Origin: Phallus indusiatus
Lineage: Eukaryota > Basidiomycota > Agaricomycetes > Phallales > Phallaceae
Reading direction: 5' to 3'
Length of the DNA stretch: 64,000 bases
Assembly (NCBI GenBank): GCA_027605045.1
Contig: JAQFWX010000006.1
Location: 868,001 to 932,000 of the forward strand
Shown: in pieces, positions 22,225 through 34,859 of the stretch
Layout: each line of letters begins with the position of its first letter
Numbering within the stretch: the stretch's first letter is position 1
The notes under the pieces: generated by a model
Told to the model about the DNA's origin: nothing
What the model saw: the letters and a program-made list of their open reading frames with translations, nothing else
Databases searched by the model: none
Position numbers and translations under genes: made by a program

Positions 22225-23489
22225 ATGTCGACTATCATTCACCATCGCTTTCTACGCTATCGAATCTCCTCAACTAAGCAACCGCTCGTTGGACTAGTAG
22301 ATGGCAGCGAGTCCACGGTGACCGCCATATTGAATCCCTCCACAGGACTGCCCTATTCGGAGCTATATGATCTCATAGAGGAATATCCAAATCTAGAAGC
22401 TACTCACCAATTTGAATTAATAAAGGGCAGTGAAAGGAGCATTGATAGTGTGGAAAAACTGGCGCCTTTTACGGGAAGAGATATTTTGTGCATTGGAAAA
22501 AACTGCAAGTTACCCTTACATGTGGTGTACCTGTTCCTAACAGTTCGATGATTATTCATTTACAGACGTCGGTCACGCGAGGGAATTTAATCAAAGTGGA
22601 TTCGACGCCTCCGACAAAAACGATCAGCCTTCTTATCCTGTATTCTTCACAAAACGAGCAACTTCCATCATTCCAAGCGAGCATCCTATTTATCTCCATC
22701 CGGAGGCTACAAATTCCGTCGATTATGAAGGCGAATTGGGAATTATTATCGGTCATGGAGGAGGACGAATTGCAAAAGAAGAGGCTTGGAGACATGTCTG
22801 GTAAATTTCCTAATCCTGTACCTCGATGAATGCCGCTAGACCAATTTTTCTAATTACTTTTGTTTATAGGGGCGCTGTCATCATCAATGATGTATGAATA
22901 ATATGTTTTATTTGTTTTTCTTTCACCAATTAATTATTAAAAAATGAGTAGGTAACGGCTCGCGATCGTCAACGTGATCATAAACAGTTTTTCATAGGGA
23001 AGTCTCTCGATACTTTTTGTCCAATGGTAAGTTTTTCATTGAATACCCACTAGTCATATAATATATTTTACAAGGGACCCTACGTTGTACCTTCTTCCTC
23101 CCTCAACTTCAAAGAGTTGCATCTGACCACCAAGGTCAATGGTGCAGTCCGTCAATCGCAAAACACTTCTGAATTAATTTTCGATGTTCCAACTTTGATT
23201 GAGACAGCGAGTTTAGGGATAACACTTCAGCCCGGGGATATAATCGCGACAGGAACACCTTGTAAGTCATTTTGCGGCCAGGTCCTTTACACAAAATGTC
23301 TTGACGACTCTTTTTTATTTAGTTGGTACTGGAATGGCCACTTCTACTTATCTGAAAGAGGGAGATCTTGTAGAAGTGTCCATTCCGCCGCTGGGTACGC
23401 TCAGTTCATCAGTCAGCTTATTACCTCCCACTACAATCGCCATCCGAACCAAGACCTCTGCGACGTCTTTGGATGATTTTGGACTATGA
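22225..23489 (+). CDS. Fumarylacetoacetate hydrolase family protein (FAHD1/acylpyruvase-like)
   Basis: Six exons (22225-22504, 22566-22800, 22870-22891, 22952-23026, 23075-23261, 23323-23489) give 966 nt, 321 residues. The first intron is GC-AG (T|GCAAGT, 22505-22565); splicing it restores IGKNYVGHAREF, the family's conserved start of the catalytic domain. Further motifs are PVFFTKRATS, DYEGELGIIIGHGG (metal-binding E-x-E and surrounding), NDVTARDRQRDHKQFFIGKS, FCPMGPYVV, LQPGDIIATGTP and YLKEGDLVEVSI. These belong to the FAH fold, Mg-dependent enzymes that cut or decarboxylate 2-oxo or acylpyruvate compounds in the cytosol or mitochondria. Exact substrate cannot be told. The N-terminal 90 residues are the usual FAHD-like cap. 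It is divergent from the monooxygenase. Confidence 0.92.
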
Positions 23490-25102
23490 ATGCTATTGTA
23501 CGAATTTTGTAGTACTTGAGCAAAAAATGCATGGTTGAATGGTCACCTAACAGTTTTTTTCCGGTCAACGTATTCGCGATGATGGGAGGAGGTCTCATTC
23601 ATTATCGATTATGATGCCTTGCATTACTATCAGGTAATCTCCAGTATGGTAGCCGTCCATTAATCCAGCTATGCATTTATTAATGAATTGGAAGAATGTA
23701 CAGCATCTGAGGTCACTAATCACGTTAAACGACTCCAACTAGAATGATGTAGTAATTGATATGATGCTTAACGTGATGCAATAATCCCCTGTGTCGGCAA
23801 AGAACCACAGTCTTCCATGTCGATGTACAGTGTTTCCTCCGCAGTGATGATATAAAGCTGCCTAGGGCTTCACAATACTCCAAACCTCAGCAGACACCTC
23901 CTAGCCCATGGAAGATCAGACCAATGCCCTACGAAGCTGTTGCATTTACAGGTGATAATAAACGTAAGTGCCCAAGTCGGACCGTCGTTCAAAACAGCCA
24001 CTGATACATAACCAACAGAGCTATAGAAGCGAACTTGGCATTCAATCAGTCTTTTCAGTTCAATGGAAGATATACAGAGAAGGGGTATCCCTAGTTATTC
24101 CGTCGTTGGGACCAAACACATCTCCTGAAGGGCCCCTGACTTCCCGAACGTATTTCCTCAATCAGTGTCTCGTCGACAAACGCCTCTGCAACGAGACCTC
24201 AAGCATTCGAGCCTCGTTTTCCATTAGCCTCCGAATCGAGAGGTTTGAGGGCAATGTCAAACCCGTATTCATAACACAAGCGTGTAGTACATATGGATTC
24301 GCATCCATAGTCGACCTGCCTCCTTCATTACGGTTTGCAGGAGATGAGATAGAGAGCAACAGCAAATTCGCCTGTGGATAACATTTATGTGTAAGGATTG
24401 ATGATTTATGCAAGGTAAGAGTACTGGAGCCTGCTGAAACATCATATGATATATCAAGATTAATGAAAGTGACATGAAACGGCCATGCAGCACAGTATGC
24501 CGGAGGCTGATTTCTTCGGTGAAATACGCCGCGTTGTACGAGAAGCAGTGTCGGCCATGTGTCCTCAGCAAGTTATAGAGACAGTGAAGGTTGACTACAA
24601 GCCAAATGTGATTCCCTAGACCGGTATTCTTTACCACGTGGCAGGAAATAACATGAAGACGACAGGTGTTAGGGAAAAGCCGCCGCTGGGTCGACTTTAT
24701 ACATTCCCGTTTCGAGAAAACTAAACATGAGACTCCATGACGCAAAAAGCAAGTCGTATTTGGTCTGAAGGATGGATTTGAAACAATAATGCATTCAACG
24801 ATGCAGCAGCGGTTCAGTTCAAGTCCAGAATTAATGATTCCGCATTTTTTTGGGGGAAGATAGGAAAGATCGAATCTCGAATAGCTTCAAGCTGCTGTTT
24901 TCTTACTTCTCAATCACAGAATTTTGAATGCTAAAAAATCCTATAAGAAGGAGAAGATGATGGTTGATGGACGAGACGACGAATCCGCTTCCACCGTTCC
25001 TGCGTGTGACAAACGCGTAACAACATTGTTCGAAACCTCCCCGCCTCCAGGCATATACATATAAAGTTCATAAGGAGAACAGGGCGATGCACATTGGGCA
25101 AA
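23490..25102. other. Long intergenic stretch, no supported gene
   Basis: An open frame on the plus strand (23,968-24,381, 137 codons) and one on the minus strand (24,269-24,745, 158 codons) overlap. Neither shows a recognisable motif or clear splice context, and I cannot support either. A TATAAA box at 25,061-25,066 precedes the RING gene by about 37 bases. Confidence 0.5.
25061..25066 (+). promoter_or_regulatory. TATA box of RING gene
   Basis: TATAAA stands 37 bases before the ATG at 25103, in the context CATATACATATAAAGTT. Confidence 0.5.
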
Positions 25103-27343
25103 ATGCTCATTGCACACTCATCTTCTACTTGTGATGTCTGTTACGACACTTATTCAGAAGGTATATCATACCATTGCATTCCTTGTGGTGAGTTTGTCTC
25201 CATTTGTTGAGAAGATTTTACCACAACTGATCTTTTCTTTCTCTCTTTCTTTATTCTAGGCCATGTTTTTTGTTTATCATGTTTGATTGCTACGAGTCCA
25301 TCACGATGTCCTTTATGCCGCCAAGATTTCTCTGTTCATACTATGCGGAAGATTCATCTTGATTTACCATCTTCTCGGGATCATTTTGCTCGGGCGTTGG
25401 AAATGAAACTTGTTCAGACTTCTCCGGACATGACGCTCGCCGAAAGTCTAAGTCTGTTTCAGGAAGTCCAAGATTGGTTGGACGAACAACCTGACGAGGA
25501 GGTACCGTCCTTTCTTTGTGCGCCACACGAATTGACCGTCACTGATCTTGCCCCTCAAACACAGTATTTAGTTCTAAGAGCATTTGCAGCTGTTTTATGC
25601 GGATTTCACGAAATGAAGGATAAATTATCTACTACTGAACGTAACTTTGAACAATTCAGGGCTGAAGCTACTGAAAAAGAAGAGGAATTACGACGCTCTC
25701 TGGAAGAGGCGCGGAATACTAGTGATTTACACATCAATGACTATAAGAGGTATGTTGTCATAAACAACGGCATCTTTACTTATCAACACATCTGACGTAC
25801 ATGTCTTTTCCTAGCAAGGTATTTTTACCAGCCCTTGACGTTCAGGGACCCTCGTTACTAATCACCATACATGCAGTATCGGGAGACTAAAGCAGCCCTT
25901 ACTCAACTAGAAACAGAGGCCGAGTTACTCCAATCCCAATTGGACCAATACAAAGAACGTGAAAAGCAGAATCAGTCCACGTTAGATGCCGTTCGGAACC
26001 TTTATCAGACGGCCAAGATGGAGCTTATGACGATCCGAGACGAGTGCACCGAACTCCGCACCCATGCCACAAAATACCAAGAGGCGGAGCAAAAACGAAT
26101 TGCGGAGTATCGAGACTACTATAGCAAGATTGAGACTCACATCCAGACTCAAGTTCAAGCCCAAGTTCAGGCTCAGACGCAGTCGCTCGTCAAAGCAGTC
26201 GAAGCTCGGGCTCATTCTCGACGCCAGTCTAATCCTTTGCCACCACCTCCCAAGCAGGTGGAGATCCCATTCATCAAATATATGGCAAAGAGCACTGCCG
26301 CTCGTAGAGCCAGTAACACCTTATCCGAGATGGAGGAAGAGAGACGGCACAGTCGCGCTGCAAGTCCGAATAGTCCAAGTAAGGCTTCTTCGTCTAACCA
26401 ACAATCCGAAAGTGACCCAATGTCATCGGTGTTTGTTCCTACATTAGCCGCTGCGTATCCATCGAGAAGACTTCTTCAGAACACCAGTGACGCAAGGAAT
26501 GGTCATTCGGAAGTCACGACCTTGGTGTTCAAGCCACCAAAGCGCGTCCCACTTTGGGGAGATACTCGCGCTGAATCCAATAATGCGCCTACCTCTTGGC
26601 AAGTACCATCAGCATCGGAGCGTCACGCGGACGTGTCCCGCGAGACACCTCGCCGCCTTCGTTCTTCTCAGGAACCAACGGGCCTTGTTTCTGAAGATGA
26701 ACAGTCAGACTCAAATCCAAATACAACTTTAACCATCGCACCTACCCCCACTCAGGCTGTTGCGGCTCGTTCAGCAAAGGCCAACACTCTACCTTCTTAT
26801 CTTACATACGATGAATACGTATCTTACGAGGACCCTCCTTACGTTGAAAAGTATCCAGGCTGGGGAGGCGCCGGGTTTGTATCTCCATTCGCATATACCC
26901 AACCTACGCCCGCCCAGGAGGTAGCTTCTCCTACAGGAGCATCCCGTCCCCTCTCAAAACCATCCGATCAAACGCCTACACAATCGCCCAGACGAGTCTC
27001 TTCGCCTCCAGTCCTTCCTTCATCGACGAGAGACGCTCAAGATGTGAGACGAACAAGACTGAGAACACAATCACAACTGCAGTCGCAGGCGCAGCCTCAC
27101 CCTCAGCATTATCAATACAGCGTTGAAGATGCTCCAGAAGGAGCCTATGAGCATCATTACTACAACCGTCGACATCATTTTGCTCCGCCGCCGCCAACCG
27201 TTGTGCGGTTCAGATTCCGAGAACCGTCATCGCGCGATTCTGAAGAAGAGGCTGGCTATGAATATGATGGTCAGCAGCAGGCGTATTCGGGTTACAAGTA
27301 CCCAAATACGCGCCGGATTGTCGTAGAGGAAGTCGAGAATTAG
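25103..27343 (+). CDS. RING-finger protein with coiled coil and long disordered C terminus
   Basis: Exon 1 (25103-25187) and exon 2 (25260-25749) join to give a C3HC4 RING: CDVCYDTYSE, CIPCGHVFCLSC, CPLCRQDF, all within the first 60 residues. A coiled coil follows (KDKLSTTERNFEQFRAEATE and, after the next introns, ALTQLETEAELLQSQLDQYK). Exon 4 (25877-27343) then encodes about 490 residues, ending in Ser/Pro/Gln-rich disordered sequence with PPPP tracts and several Tyr/His-rich patches. The frame only closes if a 4-nt microexon CAAG (25815-25818) is used, giving 2046 nt, 681 residues. RING plus coiled coil suggests an E3 ubiquitin ligase; no substrate can be inferred. Confidence 0.85.
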
Positions 27344-28267
27344 GGATGTCAACATTATTCGTATCATTCGTGAACCATTGTCGCATTGCTGTGCTATTGT
27401 TTTTTTTCCTCATTTCCTCATTTCTTCATATCTTGTATAACACGACATCTTATTGCTGGATTTGGATTCTGTTACATACATATTCTTGTGGAAGCTGGAG
27501 GCTTTGTACTACCTTTTATATTGGCGCTGATGCAGCCATTTAACAGCTCTCTCCTTCAGTCAGAGTACCTGCCGATCTTTAACGCTGATTTTAGTAGATC
27601 TTTGATCGTCTTGCTCAATTTAATTAGAAAGCGATCCACAGTGACTCAGTTTTTCGCTTTTTTTGAATATCTGAGTCAATTCAATGACGCCTAAGGTGAT
27701 GTTTAACCAGACAGAATTACAGGAATCTCTTCCGCTGATCCCTTTAGGTATCTAATTCTTTCGCGTTTCGCGCGACCGCTGCCCTCTAATAGTTACTTTT
27801 CAGTCTTCAAACCGAGGCACGGTCCGGACTACTTTGCAACTTTCCGCCTCATATGTTTCTCTGTCAATTTCTCCACAAACTCTATGCCAAAATAACCTCT
27901 GCTATGCAAACCAACCATTCTAGGCGAGAAGCCGTCAACTGAAGAACGAATCACTGGTGAATTCCCACCATCACGAAGCGAAACTAACGGCCGATGTCTC
28001 CTTCAGTCATAACGTGCACGGGGCTGCGCCTTGAATCATATGGATGTACCACATTGTCTGTCTTCCTTTCAACTGTGGATAAGCACGGTCCTGGTCTCTC
28101 CTGGCACTTCAACAGATCAGCATCATCAATGTGATTGAGGCGAGATTGATTTTTCGAGTTGCGGAGATGTTGCATTGCCAACCAAAATCATGATCAATCA
28201 ATTCTTTCCCATAAACGCGAGTGTTATATAAGAAAGCTACGAAAGGTCAGCTGCGTTGTGTTTAACG
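27344..28267. other. Intergenic stretch, no supported gene
   Basis: Short hydrophobic open frames at 27,346-27,694 are T-rich and look like 3' UTR sequence. A TTATATAAG box near 28,224-28,232 stands about 36 bases before the P450 ATG. Confidence 0.5.
28224..28232 (+). promoter_or_regulatory. TATA box of P450 gene
   Basis: TTATATAAG sits about 36-44 bases upstream of the ATG at 28268. Confidence 0.5.
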
Positions 28268-30837
28268 ATGACTAGCACCATGACTTCCCCAACCGCACTC
28301 GGCGTTACAACGCTGCTCTTATCCACATTCATAGCTGTCTACTTCGCGAAACGTAGTGGTCAGGGCTACAATGCTTCAACCGTCCCCGTAGAATCTGTGA
28401 GTAAACTACGGGGTCCACCTTCGCCATCCTGGCTTGCAGGTAAAACAGATCTGGCTTGTCTGTGCCCAAAGTGATTTTACGAACGACGATCAGGGCACTT
28501 CTCCAAATTCCTCACAGGCGAAAATGCGGAGGATGAGCATAAGAGTTTGATTGGACGATTTGGACTGGCTTGTAAAATCAAATTTTTCTTCAATGTAAAG
28601 ACATTATATTTGGTTACCTTATCATTAGGCTCACAATGAATTTAGAAAGATGCTCTTTATTTGGCTGATCCTAAAGTCAGTACTGTAACATCGAATCCTT
28701 GTTAAGTTTGAGCACTCAGGGTTTTGATAAGGGTCTACAATATGTTTTGAACACATCTGGCTATAATTTCCATAAGCGACAGAACGCTAGGGTTAGCAGA
28801 TTGCTTATAGGAAGCAATATTCTCGGTGTTGAAGGTTCTTATTGCTTGTTCTTCGGTCATCGCTTTCTTCAATACAATGATCATTAGGTGATGAACATGC
28901 TCGACAACGCAGGATGCTCCTTCCGAGCTTCTCACAATCACACATGCATGAAATTGTACCTGCGTTTACCCATGTCACGTCCAAAGTAAATGGATATTTT
29001 CCAGGGTTTTCAAATGATGATCTTGACGGTTTTTTTTGCAGGCTGTTGAACAGTGGAAGGATCTCGTGGCAGCCAAGCAAGGCAAGGGGGTTGATGTTGA
29101 TTTAAACGTGTGGCTCTCTCGCATTACACTGGATGCACTCGGACAAGGTATTTTTTATTTTTAAGTTGTATGTTCAACTTCTCAAGCTATGTCGTTAAGC
29201 TGTTCTTTCTTACGATTTCGGCGCATTAACGGATAAACCAAGTGAATACGTGATGGCATTCCGCGGTCTTTTGTCAGTCCAAACTTACCAAACCTTTCCA
29301 TATAAATGTATTGAAAATATAATTTTAGTGTCGACATGTTTAAAGACCGCTCGAACCTTCAGCTGGTTATGCAAGCCTTGCTCGGCCGGCTACCAGATTT
29401 CGTGGGGCGCATCTTGTTGAGCCTTTCTATTAAAGGAATGAGCCGATTTGAGGATTTTATGGCGGTATCATCGAAAATATGTAGCTCCATAATTCTCAGA
29501 GAAAAAGAAGCGGTCAGTCTGGGTAAACCGCCAAGCAAGGACCTTTTGAGTATTCTAGGTAAATTCCCATCAGACGTCGTGAGCTTATTTTTTGAAAATA
29601 TGAACAATCCAGTTCGTGCAAACATGAACCTAGATCCCAAAAATCAGGTGTCAGATGATGAAATGCTGTCTCAAATAAAGTATGACTTCAACCCGGTGCT
29701 GTTTTGTTAATCATATTATAGTTGTGTTGACGGCGTTTTAATCACAGTACATTCGCTATTGCCGGTCATGACACTACGTCATCTATGCTGCAATGGGTTT
29801 TCTATGAACTCTCCCGTCATCCTGAGGCACAAGCCAAAATTAGAGAAGAAATTAGGTCTGTCAAAGAAGCAAGAGGTGTGCAAGAGCTTGGTCCTTCGGA
29901 ACTGGAATCATTGCAATATACCACAGCTGTCTTGAAGTGGGTTGATTTCATGCTGTTATTGATTTGAGAAACTTGATTTGTCGACTTGGTACAGAGAAAC
30001 TCTTAGATTTGATCCTATCGCCATGTTAACTGTGCGCCATGCGGACCGGGACGATATAATTCCGCTAGCTTATCCAGTCAAAACGGCCTCCGGAAAGGAA
30101 GTCAATGCTGTCCATGTGAAACGAGGACAACAAGTTTTGATTTCATTTTACGGCTACAATTTCGTTAAGGATCTTTGGGGACCGGACGCGGATGTGTGGA
30201 ATCCGGACAGATTCCTTCGTGAAAGTGAAACCGAGCGCTCCAAGCGTACTTTAGGCGTATATGCTCATTTGTAAGGATTATTGTTTATACACTTCCAATA
30301 CTGACTGCAATCTTCAAGAGCGACGTTTAGTAGTGGGGTGCATGCCTGTATTGGGTAAGCTCATATTATTGCCACTTGATTTCAGTGCGTGTTAACCTAG
30401 CGTATTTAGGTGGCGTTTCGCGTATGTTTCACAATCGAGGTTAAGGGAGATTTTATTTCATTCACTCATGTCATTTTAGCCTTTTAGAAATGCTGGCCAT
30501 CATGACGGGTCTGCTGGAACATTTTGAATTTGCTCCAACCGCCTCGAATCCAACTATCTTGAAAAAGGTGGCTACGACTGTATACCCCAGTGTCAAAGGG
30601 GAAGACGATAGGAAGGCACAAATGCCCCTTTTATCAGACCCGTCTCATAAAAACTGTATGTCTATTTATACAACCCGACTCCTATTGGCGTGTACACGTT
30701 TACTCAGCCCGGAATTTAGGGACCGTCTCGTAAATGTTTTCATGTGTAAATACTGTGCGCACTGCTTCAATACGATTCCAAAACTGCTTGTATTGCTGCG
30801 TGTTGTTGATCACGACGTCATAGTCGCGACCGGATAA
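28268..30837 (+). CDS. Cytochrome P450 monooxygenase
   Basis: The N terminus has an ER anchor ([18 protein letters not shown]) and then the proline-rich hinge LRGPPSPSW. Exons continue through [29 protein letters not shown] (the C-helix WxxxRr region), the I helix [12 protein letters not shown], the K helix ETLR (about 30,000), NPDRFLRE and the heme loop [15 protein letters not shown], which fits FxxGxxxCxG and needs two small introns (about 30,272-30,324 and 30,350-30,410). All core motifs are present and no frame break was found. At least ten exons. The family number cannot be assigned. The C terminus after MPLL (about 30,630) is uncertain: the open frame runs 60 codons further in sequence unlike a P450, so an intron or earlier end is possible. 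Confidence 0.88.
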
Positions 30838-31391
30838 TTTGGTCGTGTTCTAGCCCATGAACAAGCCCATGAACACGCCGTATTTTGGATTAAGCGTGAT
30901 TGGTGGTTAGGGGAATCTTTTAGAAATCACCTGTCCCCTAACCACGCAATCAAGTTTCTTCTCTCCTAAATTAGAAAACATTTGTTCAACCTTGAGCGCT
31001 TCCTTGAGAACTACTAGTGGCCACGCCCGAGTCAGGGAAGAAGAGTCACCTAAATAGTCCTAGTGTTTTTTTTCGTTCTTGACCTTTTAGTTGCACAACA
31101 ATTTTGCCTTTCAAAACCAGAATTTACTGATTCACTGAACTATGAGCTCAAGCATGTGCGTTTTCTGCCAATAAATTCCAACTTGAATTTGCTGATTACT
31201 AATCCGGTTCAAGACGAGGGGATCGTACCCGAGCTGACCGTCGTTATACCGGCTCGTCAACATCGTCGGAAGATGTTCATTCTATTCCACAACATCATCG
31301 AACATCATCAAGTAGAAGTAGTAGACAAAGAGATAATCAAGACAGAGAGACAACTGATGGAGACGGTCTAAATCATCCTCACCCTCCTGAA
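30838..31391. other. Intergenic stretch or unrecognised 5' exon of the DUF6535-like gene
   Basis: An Arg/Ser/His-rich frame open from about 31,198 to 31,470 leads in frame into the next gene and could be its disordered N terminus; a TAA just upstream means an earlier exon would be needed. 'agcccatgaacaagcccatgaacacgcc' near 30,853 is a short direct repeat (12-nt unit twice). Confidence 0.4.
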
Positions 31392-34336
31392 ATGACACGA
31401 GGTCTTTCAAGAGGCAAAACGCTAGGGATCAGGAAATCGCTTCCTCTATCAGAGAAGGGACAAGCAAATGGTGAGATCATTGCACGACTGTCATTGCGTA
31501 CGCATCATTGAGTTTATTAATTATAGGATTCAGTCGGTTTGATTACGAACAAAAGTACCCAGAGGATCTGGCTGGCGAAGAAGCCAGCGAGTATGCAAGG
31601 GTATGGCTGACATATCTCGATGAGACCGAACAATACGACCGCGATAAAATAGATGGGTGGAAGGATACTATTGATGTACTCATGGTCCTGGTACGAAAAA
31701 CTTTGCTCTAAAAACATGTGTTCCGATCAAGCTAATCAGGCCTTTAGGCGGGTTTATTCTCTGCTGTCGTAACAACACTCGTAGTTCAAAGCTCTCAAAA
31801 TCTTCAAACAGACTACCTTCAAGTCTCGGCGTTCCTTCTTTTTGAATCTGTTCAAATACAGCGCGCTATTGCCACCGGGGTTCCTGTTCAATCCGTCCCC
31901 GTTTCTCCCATCAACCCAACCTCTCAATTCAAGCCTTCCGTTACTGACTCGGTTGTCAACGGTTTATGGTTTACAAGTCTTGCCCTGGCACTCTCGACAG
32001 CTCTTCTCGCTGTGTTGACCAAACAATGGTTATACCAATATACCTCGCTCACCTTCGGAACGCCAAGAGAACGGTGTCGTCTAAGACAGTTTCGTTTCCA
32101 AGGACTGGAAATTTGGAAGGTTGCCCTTATTATAGAACTTCTTCCAGTTCTTATACATATCGCGTTGGCCCTATTCCTAGCAGGCTTGGTCATCTTCCTT
32201 ATACCCTTGAAGCTAGAAGTCGCCTGGGCTATCGGTGTTATAACAGGCATAACATATGCATGTTACATTTTATCGGTTTTAATTCCTATTTGGGATCCAC
32301 AATGCCCATACACAATTCCCTTGACGATATACCTTCGAGATTCATGGAAATCACTTCGATACGGTTGGCATTGGCTCATGGACTTTGGCCTCTCTTATGA
32401 AACACGCGGACGCAAAGTCTATACGATAGTCATAGGAGATACAGCAAAGCTGTTCAAAACCCTTTACCCTGCTGCACGTCAATTTTACAAGTCCTGTTTA
32501 GATATCTGCTCTAACATCTTACGACACTCGAAAAAAGTCAAATCATTGATCAAATCTCGTCTTCGCCTACGCTTTCAGTTCTCGCAAACAGATCTGTATC
32601 TCCGAAGTCATAGGGAGCATGAAGCAACCGTAGTCCGGCAGAACGGGAGCGTAGTCGATGCAGGGGCTATATCATGGCTCTACACCGTTTCCTCCAACCC
32701 AAGTGTACGGAGAATCACTACACAAGCTATCGGCGGTTTGCCTTACGGTATCAACGAACATATATGGATCGAAGATCGGGCGGTTTACCAATACATCGAC
32801 GAGTTCTCCGATTTACGGGACTTCTCAGCACCGCAAGTAAGCACGCTTCGCCGTCTAATTCAGTCGTGGTTGCACTACGAAAGCGATGAAGGCGATGATT
32901 TCATCTGGTTTCCCAGCACTCGCAAAGTAAGAGGCTACGAGCCTGATTTTGCCGATTTGTGCAATTTTCTTCGCTCGGATCCCGCGGGCACGCTTGTAGA
33001 ATGTTTGCAGGGCAATATGCAGGAAGTTTATCGGCCCTTGACTGTTTGGTCTTTTTTATTTCGAACTGCGGAACATCGAAGTGCCTTGGCTGTCGCACTT
33101 TTGACTTGGGCGCCAGGCGATAATTTGTTCACTTGGGACGACCGACGTGTAGTCCCCGTCCCGGGAAAAGAGCAGTTGACTTTATCAGAAACGTCGATTC
33201 GGCATCCACATATATTCGGAAGATGGGTTTTCAACTACCTTTGCAAATTTTTCGACGTTACAATGGACAAGAAACATTCGCGGTTCATTCATCTTGAGAA
33301 AGACTATTATATTCGATATTCACTATTCAAAACCATTTATCATGCTCTGAGCCGACCGACCTTAGAATCCGAATTCTCCAGATGGAATTCCTTCCTCATT
33401 AAAATTAGCTTGTTCTATCTCGTACGAAATTTTGAAACTTATGTTACGGCTCAAGAGTTCAATTTGGACGATTTTGGAGAATTATGCAAAGCCTTTGAGC
33501 AGGATGTTCTTTGGTCGGACGCGTTTTTCAATGATCAGGCGGTGGTTCCTCAAACCCGTGCTCGTGCCTTCCAGATCTACAATATTCTTCGGAAGGAACA
33601 CATGTCGGAACCTCTTCACGACAAAACAGTTCATTGCGCATACCATCATTTGGTCCAAGCTGATACGCCACGATGGGTTCCTGCATCGGAATCTTGTCAA
33701 ACAGCTCTACTTTTACTTTCAGCTCCAACTCTTCCGAAGTTTTGTAAATTCCTCTGTACCTCACAAGATCCGGAACTAGCTCTCGTTTTGTCCTACGCGA
33801 AACAGGGTTTCACACCCTCCCACTCGGAGAAGTTCGTTTCCGTATACAAAATCGCCTCCCGAAATCCTTCTTCTAAACTTTACCATATTCTTTATGATCC
33901 TGCCGTTCTCGAGGAGGTCTGCAAATGTATGTCAAGCCCCGAATGCTCTGGATATATCTACCGAATCGCGCGTCTAGACCCTTTGAATCCGAATTGGAAG
34001 TACTGTTATAGGCGACTTTTAATGTCCATTGAGGCCGCTTTAGAGACTTCCATGGGTCACGGTCGCGAGGATATTCCCCCGTTCTATCAAGCATATCGGA
34101 AAGAATGGTTCTTACTATATTCAGTCTGTCATCGCCTTCGTTCTATTCTGAAAATAGACCTTTCGGGAACTGAGTTCGCATTACGAGAGTTGACTAATAT
34201 TTTCCCTGAGCATAGTCCGGACAGGATTAACAAATTGAATGACTTGCTTCGTCAAAGAGAGGCAGTACGTTCTCATTTCCTACAAAATTTTTTTTTGATA
34301 TCTTACCGGATTTTCTGGATCATAGTTTTCGCATAG
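31392..34336 (+). CDS. DUF6535-domain membrane protein
   Basis: Exons of about 31392-31470, 31527-31690 and 31748-34336 join in frame. The domain reads ARVWLTYLDETEQYDRDKI, then DVLMVLAGLFSAVVTTLVV, then NGLWFTSLALALSTALLAVL and KQWLYQY, followed by two further hydrophobic segments (LIHIALALFLAGLVIFLI, AWAIGVITGITYACYILSVL). This is the Agaricomycete DUF6535 layout, a four-helix membrane domain of unknown function that is strongly expanded in mushrooms and relatives. About 650 residues of soluble, helix-rich sequence follow, with no recognised domain. The first exon could start further upstream (see previous entry). The end at 34336 follows a frame that changes character near 34,266, where a GTACGT donor suggests one more intron and a short acidic tail ending near 34,457. 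Confidence 0.75.
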
Positions 34337-34859
34337 GTTATCGCACGTTTTTGACGCTTTTGAGACAAGATTGATTAAAACTTTATACCCGGCCAACTGC
34401 TCGACAGATTCCAATGAGAAACCCGAAGATACCCCCGAGCAGGATATGGTATGATAGTGAAGTGGGAAACAGATGTAAATAGAGTTCGCTGTTTGGACAT
34501 TCAGTCATTTCTTGAAAACTTGTTGGTTCTAATATCCTGATCATTTGTGCGTTGCTTTTTGATTGAGGTTGTCAAAGGATACTTTTGTAGGTTAGAAAGA
34601 TAGATCTTTGTAGGATAATACTACCCTTATTGCTGATGTTGTTATCGTGATGTTTTCACTCAACCGTCGGATATAAACGGTCTCTGAACCGGATTTCGTG
34701 GTAGGTCCGTAATAAGAGTACATGGCTCTTAATTTAATGTTTTATTCAAATAGATATGTTTATATCGAGAAAAAGTCATAATTTGATACATTGACTGGTA
34801 AATAATTGCTTTGTCGGTTTCATTCACGAACACATTAGAGCTGGCATGGCGGTGGATCA
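34337..34859. other. Convergent 3' region
   Basis: The DUF6535-like gene and the F-box gene end towards each other here. Apart from a possible last exon of the former (34,339-34,457) I see no gene. Confidence 0.5.

Noticed and set aside
23968..24745. Gene pair on opposite strands between FAH and RING genes
   Set aside because: The two frames overlap, show no recognised motifs and no exon structure; left as intergenic.
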